From assembly GCA_031277095.1 (NCBI GenBank), contig JAISLU010000061.1, forward strand, positions 1 through 41,752: a stretch of DNA of 41,752 bases, given 5' to 3'. Source of the stretch: Synergistaceae bacterium. GTDB taxonomy: Bacteria > Synergistota > Synergistia > Synergistales > Aminobacteriaceae. Numbering within the stretch: the stretch's first letter is position 1; each line of letters starts with the position of its first letter. This document shows, piece by piece, positions 15,747 to 23,808 of this stretch. A model generated the notes under the pieces. That model was not told the origin of the DNA, searched no databases, and saw only the letters and a program-made list of their open reading frames with translations. A program made the translations under genes and the position numbers.

Positions 15747-17114
15747 TTACTCGTTTGTTCCTCTCGTGTTTTCCAGCGTGTTCAGGGCCAATCGCCTGTA
15801 CTCCCGCAACAGGAAATAAATGGCCAGAGTTCCTCCTCCGGCGTCCATGGCGGGAAAGCAGTACCAAACCCCCGCAAGCCCCCATATTTTAGGCAGATAC
15901 CAAAGGCAGGGGATCAAAAAAAGCAACTGGCGCGCCAAGTTGAGAAAAAGACATATCTTGGCTTTTCCCAGGCCTTGAAAAAAACTGGTGGCAACCAAGG
16001 TGATCCCCACAAGCAACACCCCGGCGTAGGAGATCCGGGCTCCGTCCGCAGCTATGGTCAGCAGTTCCACGTCGGCCGTGAAGAGGCGCATCATCTGCTC
16101 GGCCCAAAGGCGGACGCTCAACGCGCTGCACATGAAGTACACCGCCGCCAGGGTCAGCGCCCATTTCAGAATTTCAAGAATGCGTTTTATGAAACGCGCT
16201 CCGTAATTATAGGCAAATAAGGTCTGCGCAGCCTCCCCTATACCCATAGCGGGCAGAAACAAAAGGGAGTCCCACCCCATGAAGGCCCCCATGGCCGAAA
16301 CCGCCAGATTTCCTCCATAAGCCACAAGGGCTCTGTTGAAAAGAATGGAAAAAAGGGTGAAGGACGTCTCTGTCAGAAAAGACGAGAGGCCCAAAGGCAG
16401 GGTTTTTTTCAGGAGAGAAAGCCGGGGAACGAGGTTTTTCACGGTGAAACGCAGCACTCCCAGCCGGCGGAAGTAAAAAGAAAGAACCCAGGCGGCGGCG
16501 AGGCACTGAGAGATGATCGTCCCCCACGCGGCCCCGGCGATCCCCATGTCCAGGTAGATGATGAACACGGCGTCCAAAACGATGTTGGCGAACGCGCCCA
16601 GCATTTGTGTCCCCATAGCGAAAGCCGGCCGCCCTTCCGCCCGGATGCAGAAGTTCAAGGTGAAGGCCATAGCCGAAAAGGGAACGCCCCACAAAATGAT
16701 TCTCAAATATTCCCGCGCAGGTTCCAGGAGAGCCTCGTTGGCTCCGCTGAGGGTCAGGATGAAATCGAGTTTCCACGCGCTGAAAAACGCGATGGCGCAC
16801 GCCGCGATGAACACGCTGGTCGCCGTGGTGCCCAAGATGCGCTCCGCCCTCGGCCTGTCGTCCTCCCCCAAGGCGATGGACACCAGAGGGGAGGCGCCGA
16901 CGCCGAACAAAAGACAGACGGCCATGTTGAAAAGCATGAAAGAAAAGCACAGGCTGATGGCGGCAAGACCATCCGGCCCCACCACCAACCCCACGAACAT
17001 GCGGTCCACTATGTTGTAAAGCGCGTTGGCCAGCATTCCCGCGATGGAAGGCAGGGCGAAAGTCACGATCAATTTCAAAATGGGTTCGGTCCCCATACGT
17101 TCCGGTTCACTCAT
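15747..17114 (-). CDS. MATE family efflux transporter
   Basis: This 455-residue membrane protein has twelve predicted helices in two similar halves, the plan of MATE cation/drug antiporters. Typical stretches include PSIAGMLANALYNIVDRMFVG near the start and FGVGASPLVSIALGEDDRPRAERILG around residue 75, with the second half repeating the pattern near GIGEAAQTLFAYNYGA. It probably exports cationic compounds or drugs in exchange for Na+ or H+. The ATG at 17114 follows GAGGTG at eight bases; the open frame runs on to 17300 without a ribosome site. It is divergent from kdsA. The substrate is unknown. Confidence 0.92.
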   Translation of the reverse strand: MSEPERMGTEPILKLIVTFALPSIAGMLANALYNIVDRMFVGLVVGPDGLAAISLCFSFMLFNMAVCLLFGVGASPLVSIALGEDDRPRAERILGTTATSVFIAACAIAFFSAWKLDFILTLSGANEALLEPAREYLRIILWGVPFSAMAFTLNFCIRAEGRPAFAMGTQMLGAFANIVLDAVFIIYLDMGIAGAAWGTIISQCLAAAWVLSFYFRRLGVLRFTVKNLVPRLSLLKKTLPLGLSSFLTETSFTLFSILFNRALVAYGGNLAVSAMGAFMGWDSLLFLPAMGIGEAAQTLFAYNYGARFIKRILEILKWALTLAAVYFMCSALSVRLWAEQMMRLFTADVELLTIAADGARISYAGVLLVGITLVATSFFQGLGKAKICLFLNLARQLLFLIPCLWYLPKIWGLAGVWYCFPAMDAGGGTLAIYFLLREYRRLALNTLENTRGTNE

Positions 17115-17317
17115 ACCTTCACACCTCGAGATTTTAAAAATTTTTCGGATGAAACGGAGGTTCGATTTACACTGCAAATCATAATCCAATTCCCAATTCC
17201 GTCCCCGCCGCCGGGCGAGTAGTGTACCATAAATGTATAAAGGCCGAGAGGGTAGGTACACGGTACGGGGGTCAAGGAACAAGAGCCAACAAGAGCCCAT
17301 CTCCCGCTAAAATACGC

Positions 17318-17323
17318 TATAAT
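17318..17323 (+). promoter_or_regulatory. candidate -10 box for kdsA
   Basis: TATAAT lies 92 bases before the kdsA ATG, in the only AT-rich part of the divergent gap. The -35 region is poor. An 18-bp direct repeat (17356-17373 and 17376-17393) lies between this box and the gene. Confidence 0.3.
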
Positions 17324-17355
17324 TTCACTGTCATTTCAAAGAATCGTATAGAAAA

Positions 17356-17393
17356 TCTGTGGCAAATCAGAGAAGTCTGTGGCAAATCAGAGA
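17356..17393 (+). repeat. 18-bp direct repeat before kdsA
   Basis: TCTGTGGCAAATCAGAGA occurs twice with two bases between copies, in the leader just upstream of kdsA. The second copy enters the open frame ahead of the preferred start. It could be an operator or another product of local repeat growth. Confidence 0.8.
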
Positions 17394-17414
17394 GCGGACA
17401 GAGCGGGGGATGAC

Positions 17415-18275
17415 ATGAGGATCGACATGAGAGATGAGACGAGGGGATTCGGCGCGGACTACACAATAGGAGATTTCACCATAGGCGATGGATCTCTGAC
17501 CCTGATAGCCGGCCCTTGTTCTCTGGAAAGCCTGGAGCTGGGATTGGCGGTCGGCCGGGAGATGCAGGTTCTGTGTTCCGAGCGGGGCGTTCACTATATT
17601 TTCAAGGCATCTTTCGACAAGGCCAACCGCACCTCCATATCCTCCTGGCGAGGTCCCGGCATCACCAAGGGCCTGGAGCAGCTCGCGCAAATCAAAAAAA
17701 TGCTGGCAGTTCCCATTCTGACGGATATTCACGAGCCCTGGCAGGCGGAAGCGGCGGCCGAGGTGGCCGATGTCCTGCAAATACCCGCGTTTTTGTGCCG
17801 CCAGACGGATTTGTTGGCTGCGGCCGCGGCGACGGGCAAGATTTTGAACGTTAAAAAAGCGCAATTTCTCGCCCCCGAGGACATGGCCCACGTGGCGAAG
17901 AAATGCCGGGAGGCGGGGAACGGCCGGGTACTCCTCTGCGAGCGGGGAACGGTGATGGGCTACCACCAGCTTGTGGTGGACATGCGCTCTCTGGTGACGA
18001 TGCGCGCTCTGGGCTATCCTGTGGTTTTCGACGCGACCCACAGCGTTCAAAAACCCGGCGCCCTGGGGGAAGCCAGCGGCGGAGACCGCTCGATGGTTCT
18101 CCCTCTGGCCCGGGCCGCCGCGGCCGTGGGCATAGACGCGCTTTTCGTGGAGACGCACCCGAACCCGGACGCCGCCAAAAGCGACGGGCCCAACATGATT
18201 CCCTTATCGGAGATGGGCGTATTTCTGGATCAGGTGCTCAGGATACACGGGGCAAGATCGGAAATGCCCGTCTGA
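17415..18275 (+). CDS. kdsA: 3-deoxy-8-phosphooctulonate synthase
   Basis: KdsA condenses phosphoenolpyruvate with arabinose 5-phosphate to Kdo 8-phosphate, the committed step to the Kdo of lipid A-core. Motifs are IAGPCSLES, FKASFDKANRTS, RGPG, LTDIHEPWQA, FLCRQTDLLAAAA and DATHSVQKPG. The cysteine in AGPC indicates the metal-dependent class (Aquifex type), unlike E. coli KdsA, which has Asn there. The ATG at 17415 follows GCGGGGGATGAC; the frame extends to a GTG at 17379. At 286 residues it is of usual length. kdsD, the enzyme that makes its substrate, begins 10 bases later. Confidence 0.96.
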   Translation: MRIDMRDETRGFGADYTIGDFTIGDGSLTLIAGPCSLESLELGLAVGREMQVLCSERGVHYIFKASFDKANRTSISSWRGPGITKGLEQLAQIKKMLAVPILTDIHEPWQAEAAAEVADVLQIPAFLCRQTDLLAAAAATGKILNVKKAQFLAPEDMAHVAKKCREAGNGRVLLCERGTVMGYHQLVVDMRSLVTMRALGYPVVFDATHSVQKPGALGEASGGDRSMVLPLARAAAAVGIDALFVETHPNPDAAKSDGPNMIPLSEMGVFLDQVLRIHGARSEMPV

Positions 18276-18285
18276 TTTCCGCGGT

Positions 18286-19305
18286 GTGACGTTCATGTTG
18301 CCTTGGGAGCGCGAGGGAGTGGCCTGCAGCGATGAAGCCTTGTTGCAGACGGGGCGGTCCGTGATTCTGGCCGAGGCCGGCGAGTTGACCCGGGCGGCAA
18401 AAAGGCTGGGGCCGGAGCTGGCGCGGGCGGCGCGGGCCATCTACGGATGCCGGGGGCGGGTGGTCGTGGTCGGGGTGGGCAAGTCCGGGCATATCGGGCG
18501 CAAGATCGCCGCGACTTTCGCCTCGTTGGGAACGCCTTCTTTCTTTCTCCACGCGGCGGAGGGCATCCACGGCGACTTGGGCATGGTGCGCCGGGAGGAC
18601 GTGGGCCTCTTTGTCAGCAACAGCGGCAACACGGCGGAGGTGCTGGCGGTGTTGCCCCACTTCAAGCGGTTGGGGGCCCTGTCCGTGGCGATTACGGGAA
18701 ATGAGGATTCTTCGCTGGCAAGGTTTGCGGATATTGTGGTGGACTCCCGGGTGGAGTCCGAGGCGGACCCCCTGGGTTTAGCCCCCACCAGCAGCACCAC
18801 CCTGCAGTTGGTGATGGGGGACGCCCTTGCAGGCATGGTGGCCCGGCTTCGGGGTCTGTGCAAGGAGGATTTTGCCGTGTTTCATCCCGGCGGGACGTTG
18901 GGGCGCCGCCTTCTCACCCGTGTCGTCGATCTCATGGGCCCTCCCGAACAGCTCCCGAAGGTGGAGAAGCACGTATCGGTGAAGGACGCTCTGTTTGAAA
19001 TCACGGACAAGAAGTACGGGGCAACCTGCGTAGTCGACGAAACAGGGGAGCTGGTGGGCATCTTCACCGACGGAGACCTGCGCCGCCTGCTGGAGCGCAG
19101 CGGGATAAACGCCCTGAACCATCGGATCGAAGACTCCATGACCCGCACCCCCAGCGTCATCGGAGGGGAGCGTTTGGCCGTCGATGCCCTCAAACTCATG
19201 GAAGAACGGGAAATCACGGTTCTGATCGTCGTGGACGACAAAAACGGGAAAATTCCTCTGGGGATGGTCCACCTCCACGAGCTGCTGAAATGCGGCATCG
19301 CGTGA
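18286..19305 (+). CDS. kdsD: arabinose-5-phosphate isomerase (KpsF/GutQ family)
   Basis: This enzyme converts ribulose 5-phosphate to arabinose 5-phosphate, the substrate of KdsA. It has an SIS domain (about 35-185; VVGVGKSGHIGRKIAATFASLGTPSFFLH, GDLGMV, SNSGNTAE) and two CBS domains (about 205-335). At 339 residues it is a typical full-length KdsD. The GTG at 18286 comes 10 bases after the kdsA stop; an ATG at 18295 is an alternative. Together with kdsA it supplies Kdo for lipopolysaccharide. Confidence 0.95.
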   Translation: MTFMLPWEREGVACSDEALLQTGRSVILAEAGELTRAAKRLGPELARAARAIYGCRGRVVVVGVGKSGHIGRKIAATFASLGTPSFFLHAAEGIHGDLGMVRREDVGLFVSNSGNTAEVLAVLPHFKRLGALSVAITGNEDSSLARFADIVVDSRVESEADPLGLAPTSSTTLQLVMGDALAGMVARLRGLCKEDFAVFHPGGTLGRRLLTRVVDLMGPPEQLPKVEKHVSVKDALFEITDKKYGATCVVDETGELVGIFTDGDLRRLLERSGINALNHRIEDSMTRTPSVIGGERLAVDALKLMEEREITVLIVVDDKNGKIPLGMVHLHELLKCGIA

Positions 19306-19329
19306 GCCAGGATTTTCCGAGACAGCCGA

Positions 19330-19429
19330 GAATTAAGATAAAAAGCCTAAAGTTAGAATAGCTAAAAAACAAGTCAATTGCTCAATTTAGCGCGTGTAAA
19401 ATTAATATTTTTTAAGTTAAACGACTATA
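19330..19429. repeat. 100-bp dispersed repeat, copy 1
   Basis: This AT-rich segment matches 39785-39884 in the same orientation at 97 of 100 positions, and the match ends sharply on both sides. It fills most of the gap between kdsD and the GT8 gene. No coding frame runs through it. On the minus strand it contains TTGACT, 16 bases, then TAACTT. Confidence 0.95.
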
Positions 19430-19507
19430 TCCGATCGTTCAAGACAAGAACTTTATTGATCGGGTTTTGATTGATTCATAAAGTTTATTTAAAAGGGGCT
19501 GTTTATC

Positions 19508-20551
19508 ATATCGACAAGTGACGACCGCGATACTCTTCACGTCGCCCTAGCGATCTACGATCCGAAAGAAACTTATTCGCGGCACTCGGGAGTGGTCATG
19601 CTCTCTCTTTTTGAACGCACCAAGAGCCGGGTTTGCGTCCATATTCTCCACGACCGGACCATGACGGAGGGGAATCGCGCCCTTCTCCGGGAGACGGCGG
19701 AGATGTACGGCCAGCAAACGGCATTTTACGACGTCACCCCCTGTATCGATGGAATAGGAAATGACGCCGTGGAGCTGGCGCAGAAAAATTGCTCCGTCGG
19801 AACGCTGTTTCGCCTGTCTATTCCCGATGTTCTTTCTTCTTTGGAAAAAGTCATTTACTTGGACAGCGACATCGTGGTCAACATGGACATTCGAGAACTT
19901 TGGGACGTGCCTTTGGAGGGATATTCTCTCGCGGGAGCGTTGGATCGTCCGGAGGACAATCCTTACAGATGTCTTTCCACCAAGGCTTTCCGGCTCAGGC
20001 ACATGGGATGCGACCGGAAAACGTATATCAACGCCGGCGTGTTGCTCATGGATTTGTCTCGGATAAGAGAAAAATGCCGGCTGCTTCAGCAAAGCGTCTT
20101 GTGGATACAACGCTACAAACATTGCGCCGACGCGCTGGACCAGGATTTGATCAACTCCTGCTTCCAGGGCGACATAAAAATCATCGACAGCAAGTTCAAC
20201 AACTGTCACGCACACCGTCACGTCCATGACGGCGACATCTCCAACTGCATTTTGCACGCCATAGGCGCCCCTAAACCCTGGGACGGCCCTAAGGGCCTGG
20301 CCCTGGACCGTCTTTATTGGAAAACCTACCTCAAAACGCCTTGGGGACGTCTTACGCCCGGCGAGACAGTGGATCTTCTGCTGGACGTGATTCAAAATTC
20401 CCCCCTCACTCATCGAAAGACGTCGCAATGTTACAAAAAAATAGGGCACCGCCTGCGAAAGGACGTGCTTTTGGAGGGGTATTTCTCTTTTTTATGGCTC
20501 CTGCTGAAAAATTTCTGCTTCCGCGTTTCGAGCTATGTCCGAGGACGCTAA
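19508..20551 (+). CDS. glycosyltransferase family 8 protein
   Basis: This GT8 (glycogenin/LgtC-like) retaining transferase probably adds a sugar to the lipopolysaccharide core from a nucleotide sugar. The Rossmann-like start LHVALAIYD, the SLFERT helix, VHILHD, the metal-binding DxD in YLDSDIVVN, and YINAGVLLMDL are visible, with a DQDLIN motif further on. The conserved N-terminus has no ATG, GTG or TTG: the frame is open from a stop at 19490, with AAGGGG about nine bases before an ATA at 19508. The first standard start, GTG 19592, would remove the first strand of the fold. The 3' end overlaps the next gene by 17 bases. Confidence 0.85.
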   Translation: MSTSDDRDTLHVALAIYDPKETYSRHSGVVMLSLFERTKSRVCVHILHDRTMTEGNRALLRETAEMYGQQTAFYDVTPCIDGIGNDAVELAQKNCSVGTLFRLSIPDVLSSLEKVIYLDSDIVVNMDIRELWDVPLEGYSLAGALDRPEDNPYRCLSTKAFRLRHMGCDRKTYINAGVLLMDLSRIREKCRLLQQSVLWIQRYKHCADALDQDLINSCFQGDIKIIDSKFNNCHAHRHVHDGDISNCILHAIGAPKPWDGPKGLALDRLYWKTYLKTPWGRLTPGETVDLLLDVIQNSPLTHRKTSQCYKKIGHRLRKDVLLEGYFSFLWLLLKNFCFRVSSYVRGR

Positions 20552-21647
20552 GAGCCGGCAAAAATACCGGCTGGCTTTTCTCCTCCGGGACTTGGGGGAA
20601 GGAGGCGCAGAGCGTTCGGCTTTGCGGCTTTTCAACGGCTTGGCTCGGGACGGGCAGGATGTGACCGTGCTGTTGTTCGCGAAAAAGGGCCCCCTCTTGG
20701 CCGCCGTAGCGCCGGAAGTCCGGGTGGTGGACCTGAAAGGCTCTTTTTTCAACCTGTTGGCGTGCCTCCACTCCCTTCGTATCGATTTTCTCCTCCCCGT
20801 CTACACCTCCATGAGGGCACTTCTGGCGAAACTCGTCTTGCGCCTCCCCTTTCGTGTGATCCTGTCCCAGCGCAACATGTTCACCCTGGACAGGGGGCCT
20901 TTGCAGACACGTCTGCGTTTCTTGCGCTGCCGTCTGCTGTATCCGATGGCTTCGGCCTGCGTCTGCATTTCTCAGGGCGTTGCGGAAGAGATGAAAAGCC
21001 TGGGGCTTATGGAGCCGGAAAAAATTCGCGTGATTTACAACCCCGTCGTGACGGAGGAATTATCCGCTCAAATGGAGGCCCCTTTGAATCATCCCTGGTT
21101 CGAGGAGGGCGCAAGGGTGATTTTGGGCGTGGGGCGCCTGGGAAGCCAAAAAGATTTCGCGACGTTGATCCGCGCGTTCGGTCTCCTGTCTCCCCGGCGC
21201 CCCGAGCTGCGGCTCTTGATTTTGGGGGAGGGCAGGCAAAGGGCAATGCTGGAAAAAATCCTCAGAGAAGAAAACCTCGAGGATCGGGGCTCGCTGCCCG
21301 GCTACGTCCCCAATCCCTACCCGTACATGAAACGGGCGGCCCTTTTCGTTATGACGTCCCGCTTCGAGGGGTTCGGCAACGTGGTGGCCGAGGCTCTGGC
21401 CTGCGGTTGTCCCGTCGTTTCCACCGATTGCAAAAGCGGCCCTGCCGAGATACTGGACAACGGCAAATATGGCTGTCTGGCAAAAACGGGGGATCCCTCC
21501 GACGTCGCCCGGGCCATGGAAGAGGCTCTGCAACACCCCTTGCCCGGAGAAGAACTGAAACGACGCGCCGGTTTTTTTTCGGAAGGGCGCGCCGTGGGGG
21601 AATACAAACGACTGTTCGATGATTTGGAGGTCTCGCGGGGGCCATAA
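20535..21647 (+). CDS. glycosyltransferase family 4 protein
   Basis: This 370-residue GT-B transferase has the N-terminal motif FLLRDLGEGGAERSALRLF, and the C-terminal donor domain has GVGRLGSQKDFATLIRAF, LGEGRQRAMLE, GYVPNPYPYMKRA and the EGFGNVVAEALACGCPVVST motif with the conserved Glu pair (ExxxxxxxE). It most likely extends a surface glycan in the cytoplasm before export. The ATG overlaps the GT8 gene end by 17 bases, so the two are co-translated. No membrane segments are seen. The sugar donor is unknown. Confidence 0.92.
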   Translation: MSEDAKSRQKYRLAFLLRDLGEGGAERSALRLFNGLARDGQDVTVLLFAKKGPLLAAVAPEVRVVDLKGSFFNLLACLHSLRIDFLLPVYTSMRALLAKLVLRLPFRVILSQRNMFTLDRGPLQTRLRFLRCRLLYPMASACVCISQGVAEEMKSLGLMEPEKIRVIYNPVVTEELSAQMEAPLNHPWFEEGARVILGVGRLGSQKDFATLIRAFGLLSPRRPELRLLILGEGRQRAMLEKILREENLEDRGSLPGYVPNPYPYMKRAALFVMTSRFEGFGNVVAEALACGCPVVSTDCKSGPAEILDNGKYGCLAKTGDPSDVARAMEEALQHPLPGEELKRRAGFFSEGRAVGEYKRLFDDLEVSRGP

Positions 21648-21704
21648 TATGCCTCTGCCCACCTTGCTGTATACTTCATGAATAGGGAGAGGGGGATATA
21701 TACT

Positions 21705-22448
21705 ATGGAACTACAGATGCGTGACCCTCAAATGGGCCTCACTTTTGAAAAGGTCTGGGCGGCGTTGATGGAGTTGCGGGAACAATCGAAAGATACCGAC
21801 CAACGATTGAAAGACACCGATCAACGGCTGAAAGATACCGACCAGCTGATTCGTGAATTGCGGGAGGAATCTAAAGACACCGGCCAGCTGATTCGTGAAT
21901 TGCGGGAGGAATCTAAAGACACTGGCCAGCTGATTCGTGAATTGCGGGAGGAATCTAAAGATACCGACCGGCGATTGAAGGAAACCGACCGTCTGGTTAG
22001 AGAGACCAGCAGAAGCGTCGGTGGCCTGAGCAATAGTTTGGGTGAATTGGCGGAGCACTTGGTAGCCCCCAATATCAAGGAGAAATTCAACGCACTGGGC
22101 TATCACTTCAAGGGTATCGCCGAAAATCAAAGGATCGAGGACGAACAGGGGCAGATTATCGCTGAGATCGACATCCTGCTGGAAAATAGCGCTTACATCG
22201 TCGCCGTGGAGGTGAAATCAAAACCGAAAAATGCCGACATCGACAACTTCGTGAGACGGCTGGAAATTCTGAGGAAATACAAGGATGAAAACAATGACAA
22301 ACGCAGGATTCGCGGTGCAATTGCAGGGGCTGTATTCCACGATCCAGTCAAGAGCGCGATTCTGGAAGCCGGCTTCTACGTAATAGAACAAACCGGCGAC
22401 ACGGTAATGATCAATGTCCCGGAGGGCTTCAAACCGAAAGAATGGTGA
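21705..22448 (+). CDS. coiled-coil protein with PD-(D/E)XK nuclease-like domain (DUF3782-like)
   Basis: The ATG at 21705 follows GGGAGAGGGGG (frame open to 21678). The first half (about residues 20-105) is a coiled coil made of tandem repeats: KDTDQRL heptads and a 14-residue unit RELREESKDTGQLI, repeated. The second half has GELAEHLVAP, AEIDILLENSAYIVAVEVKSK with the Asp and Glu-x-Lys of a PD-(D/E)XK fold, and an aspartate-rich helix. Such proteins are common in bacteria with many repeat variants; their function is not established. It interrupts the glycan genes and has its own leader, so it may be an independent cargo gene. Confidence 0.78.
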   Translation: MELQMRDPQMGLTFEKVWAALMELREQSKDTDQRLKDTDQRLKDTDQLIRELREESKDTGQLIRELREESKDTGQLIRELREESKDTDRRLKETDRLVRETSRSVGGLSNSLGELAEHLVAPNIKEKFNALGYHFKGIAENQRIEDEQGQIIAEIDILLENSAYIVAVEVKSKPKNADIDNFVRRLEILRKYKDENNDKRRIRGAIAGAVFHDPVKSAILEAGFYVIEQTGDTVMINVPEGFKPKEW

Positions 22449-22581
22449 AAACAGCAGATATAAAAAGAAAGCTGAGGCTTGAAGAATCAATCGAATTTTC
22501 GGCTGGACCCGTAGCATGCCTCATTACTTCAGTGTATTACAGTTATGTCCGACTTTCAATAGAATAACTATCGCGATTTTC

Positions 22582-22620
22582 TAAGAAAAGAAAGAAAAGA
22601 AAGAAAAGAAAGAAAAGAAA
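22582..22620 (+). repeat. 9-bp tandem repeat (AGAAAAGAA), four copies
   Basis: Four perfect copies of AGAAAAGAA lie 40 bases before the heptosyltransferase start. The purine run is next to, but separate from, its ribosome-binding site (AAGGTGGAG). The gap 22449-22658 holds nothing else that I can identify. Confidence 0.95.
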
Positions 22621-22658
22621 TAGGCTTCGAGGCTTTGAAAAATTAAGGTGGAGTCGTC

Positions 22659-23723
22659 ATGCTGAAGGGAAAAACCTGGAAAACGCTGGGACTGCGGCCC
22701 CAGCCTGGAGACAAAGTTTTGTGGATACGTTTCAGCGCCTTTGGCGACGTGCTGCAAGCGGCGGCGGCGGCCCACCGGTTCAAGACGAAATACCCGGAGG
22801 TTCGTCTGACGTTTTTGACCCATCCCAGCTACGTCGATATCCTGGAGGTACAGCCCTACGTGGACGGCGTGCTTTTCTGGGACATCAAAAAACGGCCCCT
22901 GGATTTTTTCCGCGTCCTGCGTGAAATTCGCGCCTCGGACTTCCAGTGGATTTTCAGCCTCCACCGAGGCTCCGCCGCCGCCGCCGTCTCCTTCTGCAGC
23001 GGGGTCCCCCGGCGTTTCGGCTATAACAGCGGGATGCAGTTCTGTTACCGAGCCACCCATTGGGAATATCTCAGCACTCTGGGGGTGGATTTTACAAATC
23101 GCGACAGAGCGGCAATTTTTGCCAGCACGGAGGATAAGCGCAAAGCGCGGTCGATGTTGTCGGGCCTACCCGAGAAAAAACTCTTTGCCGTGATAGGCGC
23201 CAGCAAGCCCCAAAAATTTTGGCCGGTGGCTCATTGGATCGAATTTTTGTCGCCTCTGGTCGCCGAGGGATGGGGAGTCGTCCTGAACGGACACGGGGAA
23301 AGGGAGGCTCAGACGGCCCATGAGATCGAAAAGGCTCTCCAAAGCCCGGGTGTCGCCAATTGGGTGGGTCAGACGCCCTTCCCTCTCATGGCCGCCGTGG
23401 CCGAGGCCTGTTCCGTCGCCGTGGGCAACGACACGGGCCCTTTGCACCTGGCCGCCCTGGTGGGGACTCCGACTCTGGGTTTTTTTGGCGTTACGGACGC
23501 ATACGGGATGAATTTCCGTATGCCCTGGTTCCGGGAGGTCCGGGTGAGCTGCCCTCGCGCGGGTTGCCGCAATTACAACTGCCCCATAGATTGTTTGGCC
23601 GATATTTCCGCCGAGAAAGCGCTTCAGGCTTTCCGCCCGTTCGCTGCAACAGCGTTCGCTGCAACGGCCTGCGCCGTGACGGCGTTCGCTGAAGCAAGCG
23701 GGAGGTCCAACGCTGACTCTTAA
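22659..23723 (+). CDS. glycosyltransferase family 9 (heptosyltransferase-like)
   Basis: GT9 enzymes add heptose to the Kdo-lipid A core. The protein has the N-terminal KVLWIRFSAFGDVLQAAAAA, the YVDGVLFWD segment, FAVIGASKPQKFWPVAHW (KxWP motif), and the donor motif VGNDTGPLHLAALVGTPTLGFFG. The ATG at 22659 follows AAGGTGGAG. At 354 residues it is of normal size. The last 30 residues are a low-complexity tail (FAATAFAATACAVTAFAE) made by a 15-bp repeat and are unlikely to be part of the fold. It fits a lipopolysaccharide-core role with kdsA, kdsD and the GT8/GT4 genes. Confidence 0.92.
   Translation: MLKGKTWKTLGLRPQPGDKVLWIRFSAFGDVLQAAAAAHRFKTKYPEVRLTFLTHPSYVDILEVQPYVDGVLFWDIKKRPLDFFRVLREIRASDFQWIFSLHRGSAAAAVSFCSGVPRRFGYNSGMQFCYRATHWEYLSTLGVDFTNRDRAAIFASTEDKRKARSMLSGLPEKKLFAVIGASKPQKFWPVAHWIEFLSPLVAEGWGVVLNGHGEREAQTAHEIEKALQSPGVANWVGQTPFPLMAAVAEACSVAVGNDTGPLHLAALVGTPTLGFFGVTDAYGMNFRMPWFREVRVSCPRAGCRNYNCPIDCLADISAEKALQAFRPFAATAFAATACAVTAFAEASGRSNADS
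23639..23698 (+). repeat. 15-bp tandem repeat in the heptosyltransferase tail
   Basis: Four 15-base units related to GTTCGCTGCAACGGC run in frame through the 3' end of the gene and encode five residues each (FAATA-like). Confidence 0.85.
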
Positions 23724-23733
23724 TTTTCGATAA

Positions 23734-23808
23734 CTTTCAGTTTTCTCGCTTTCAGTTTTCCCGCTCGCAGTTTTCCCGCTCTCAGTTTTCTAACTCTCAA
23801 TTTTCCTT
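23734..23808. repeat. 15-bp tandem repeat covering the rarA 3' end
   Basis: Five units related to CTCTCAGTTTTCTCG occupy the gap between the convergent heptosyltransferase and rarA genes. The last unit contains the rarA stop codon and its final residues (KEN), so the array reaches into coding sequence. Confidence 0.92.

Noticed and set aside
17222-17259. GTGTACC...GGTACAC inverted repeat in the MATE/kdsA gap
   Set aside because: Seven paired bases with a loop of 24 could arise by chance and have no T run or repeated copy elsewhere, so I did not call an operator or terminator.
23797-23808. premature end of rarA caused by the repeat array
   Set aside because: RarA is full length (420 residues) with all C-terminal motifs, so the array only replaced the last few residues.
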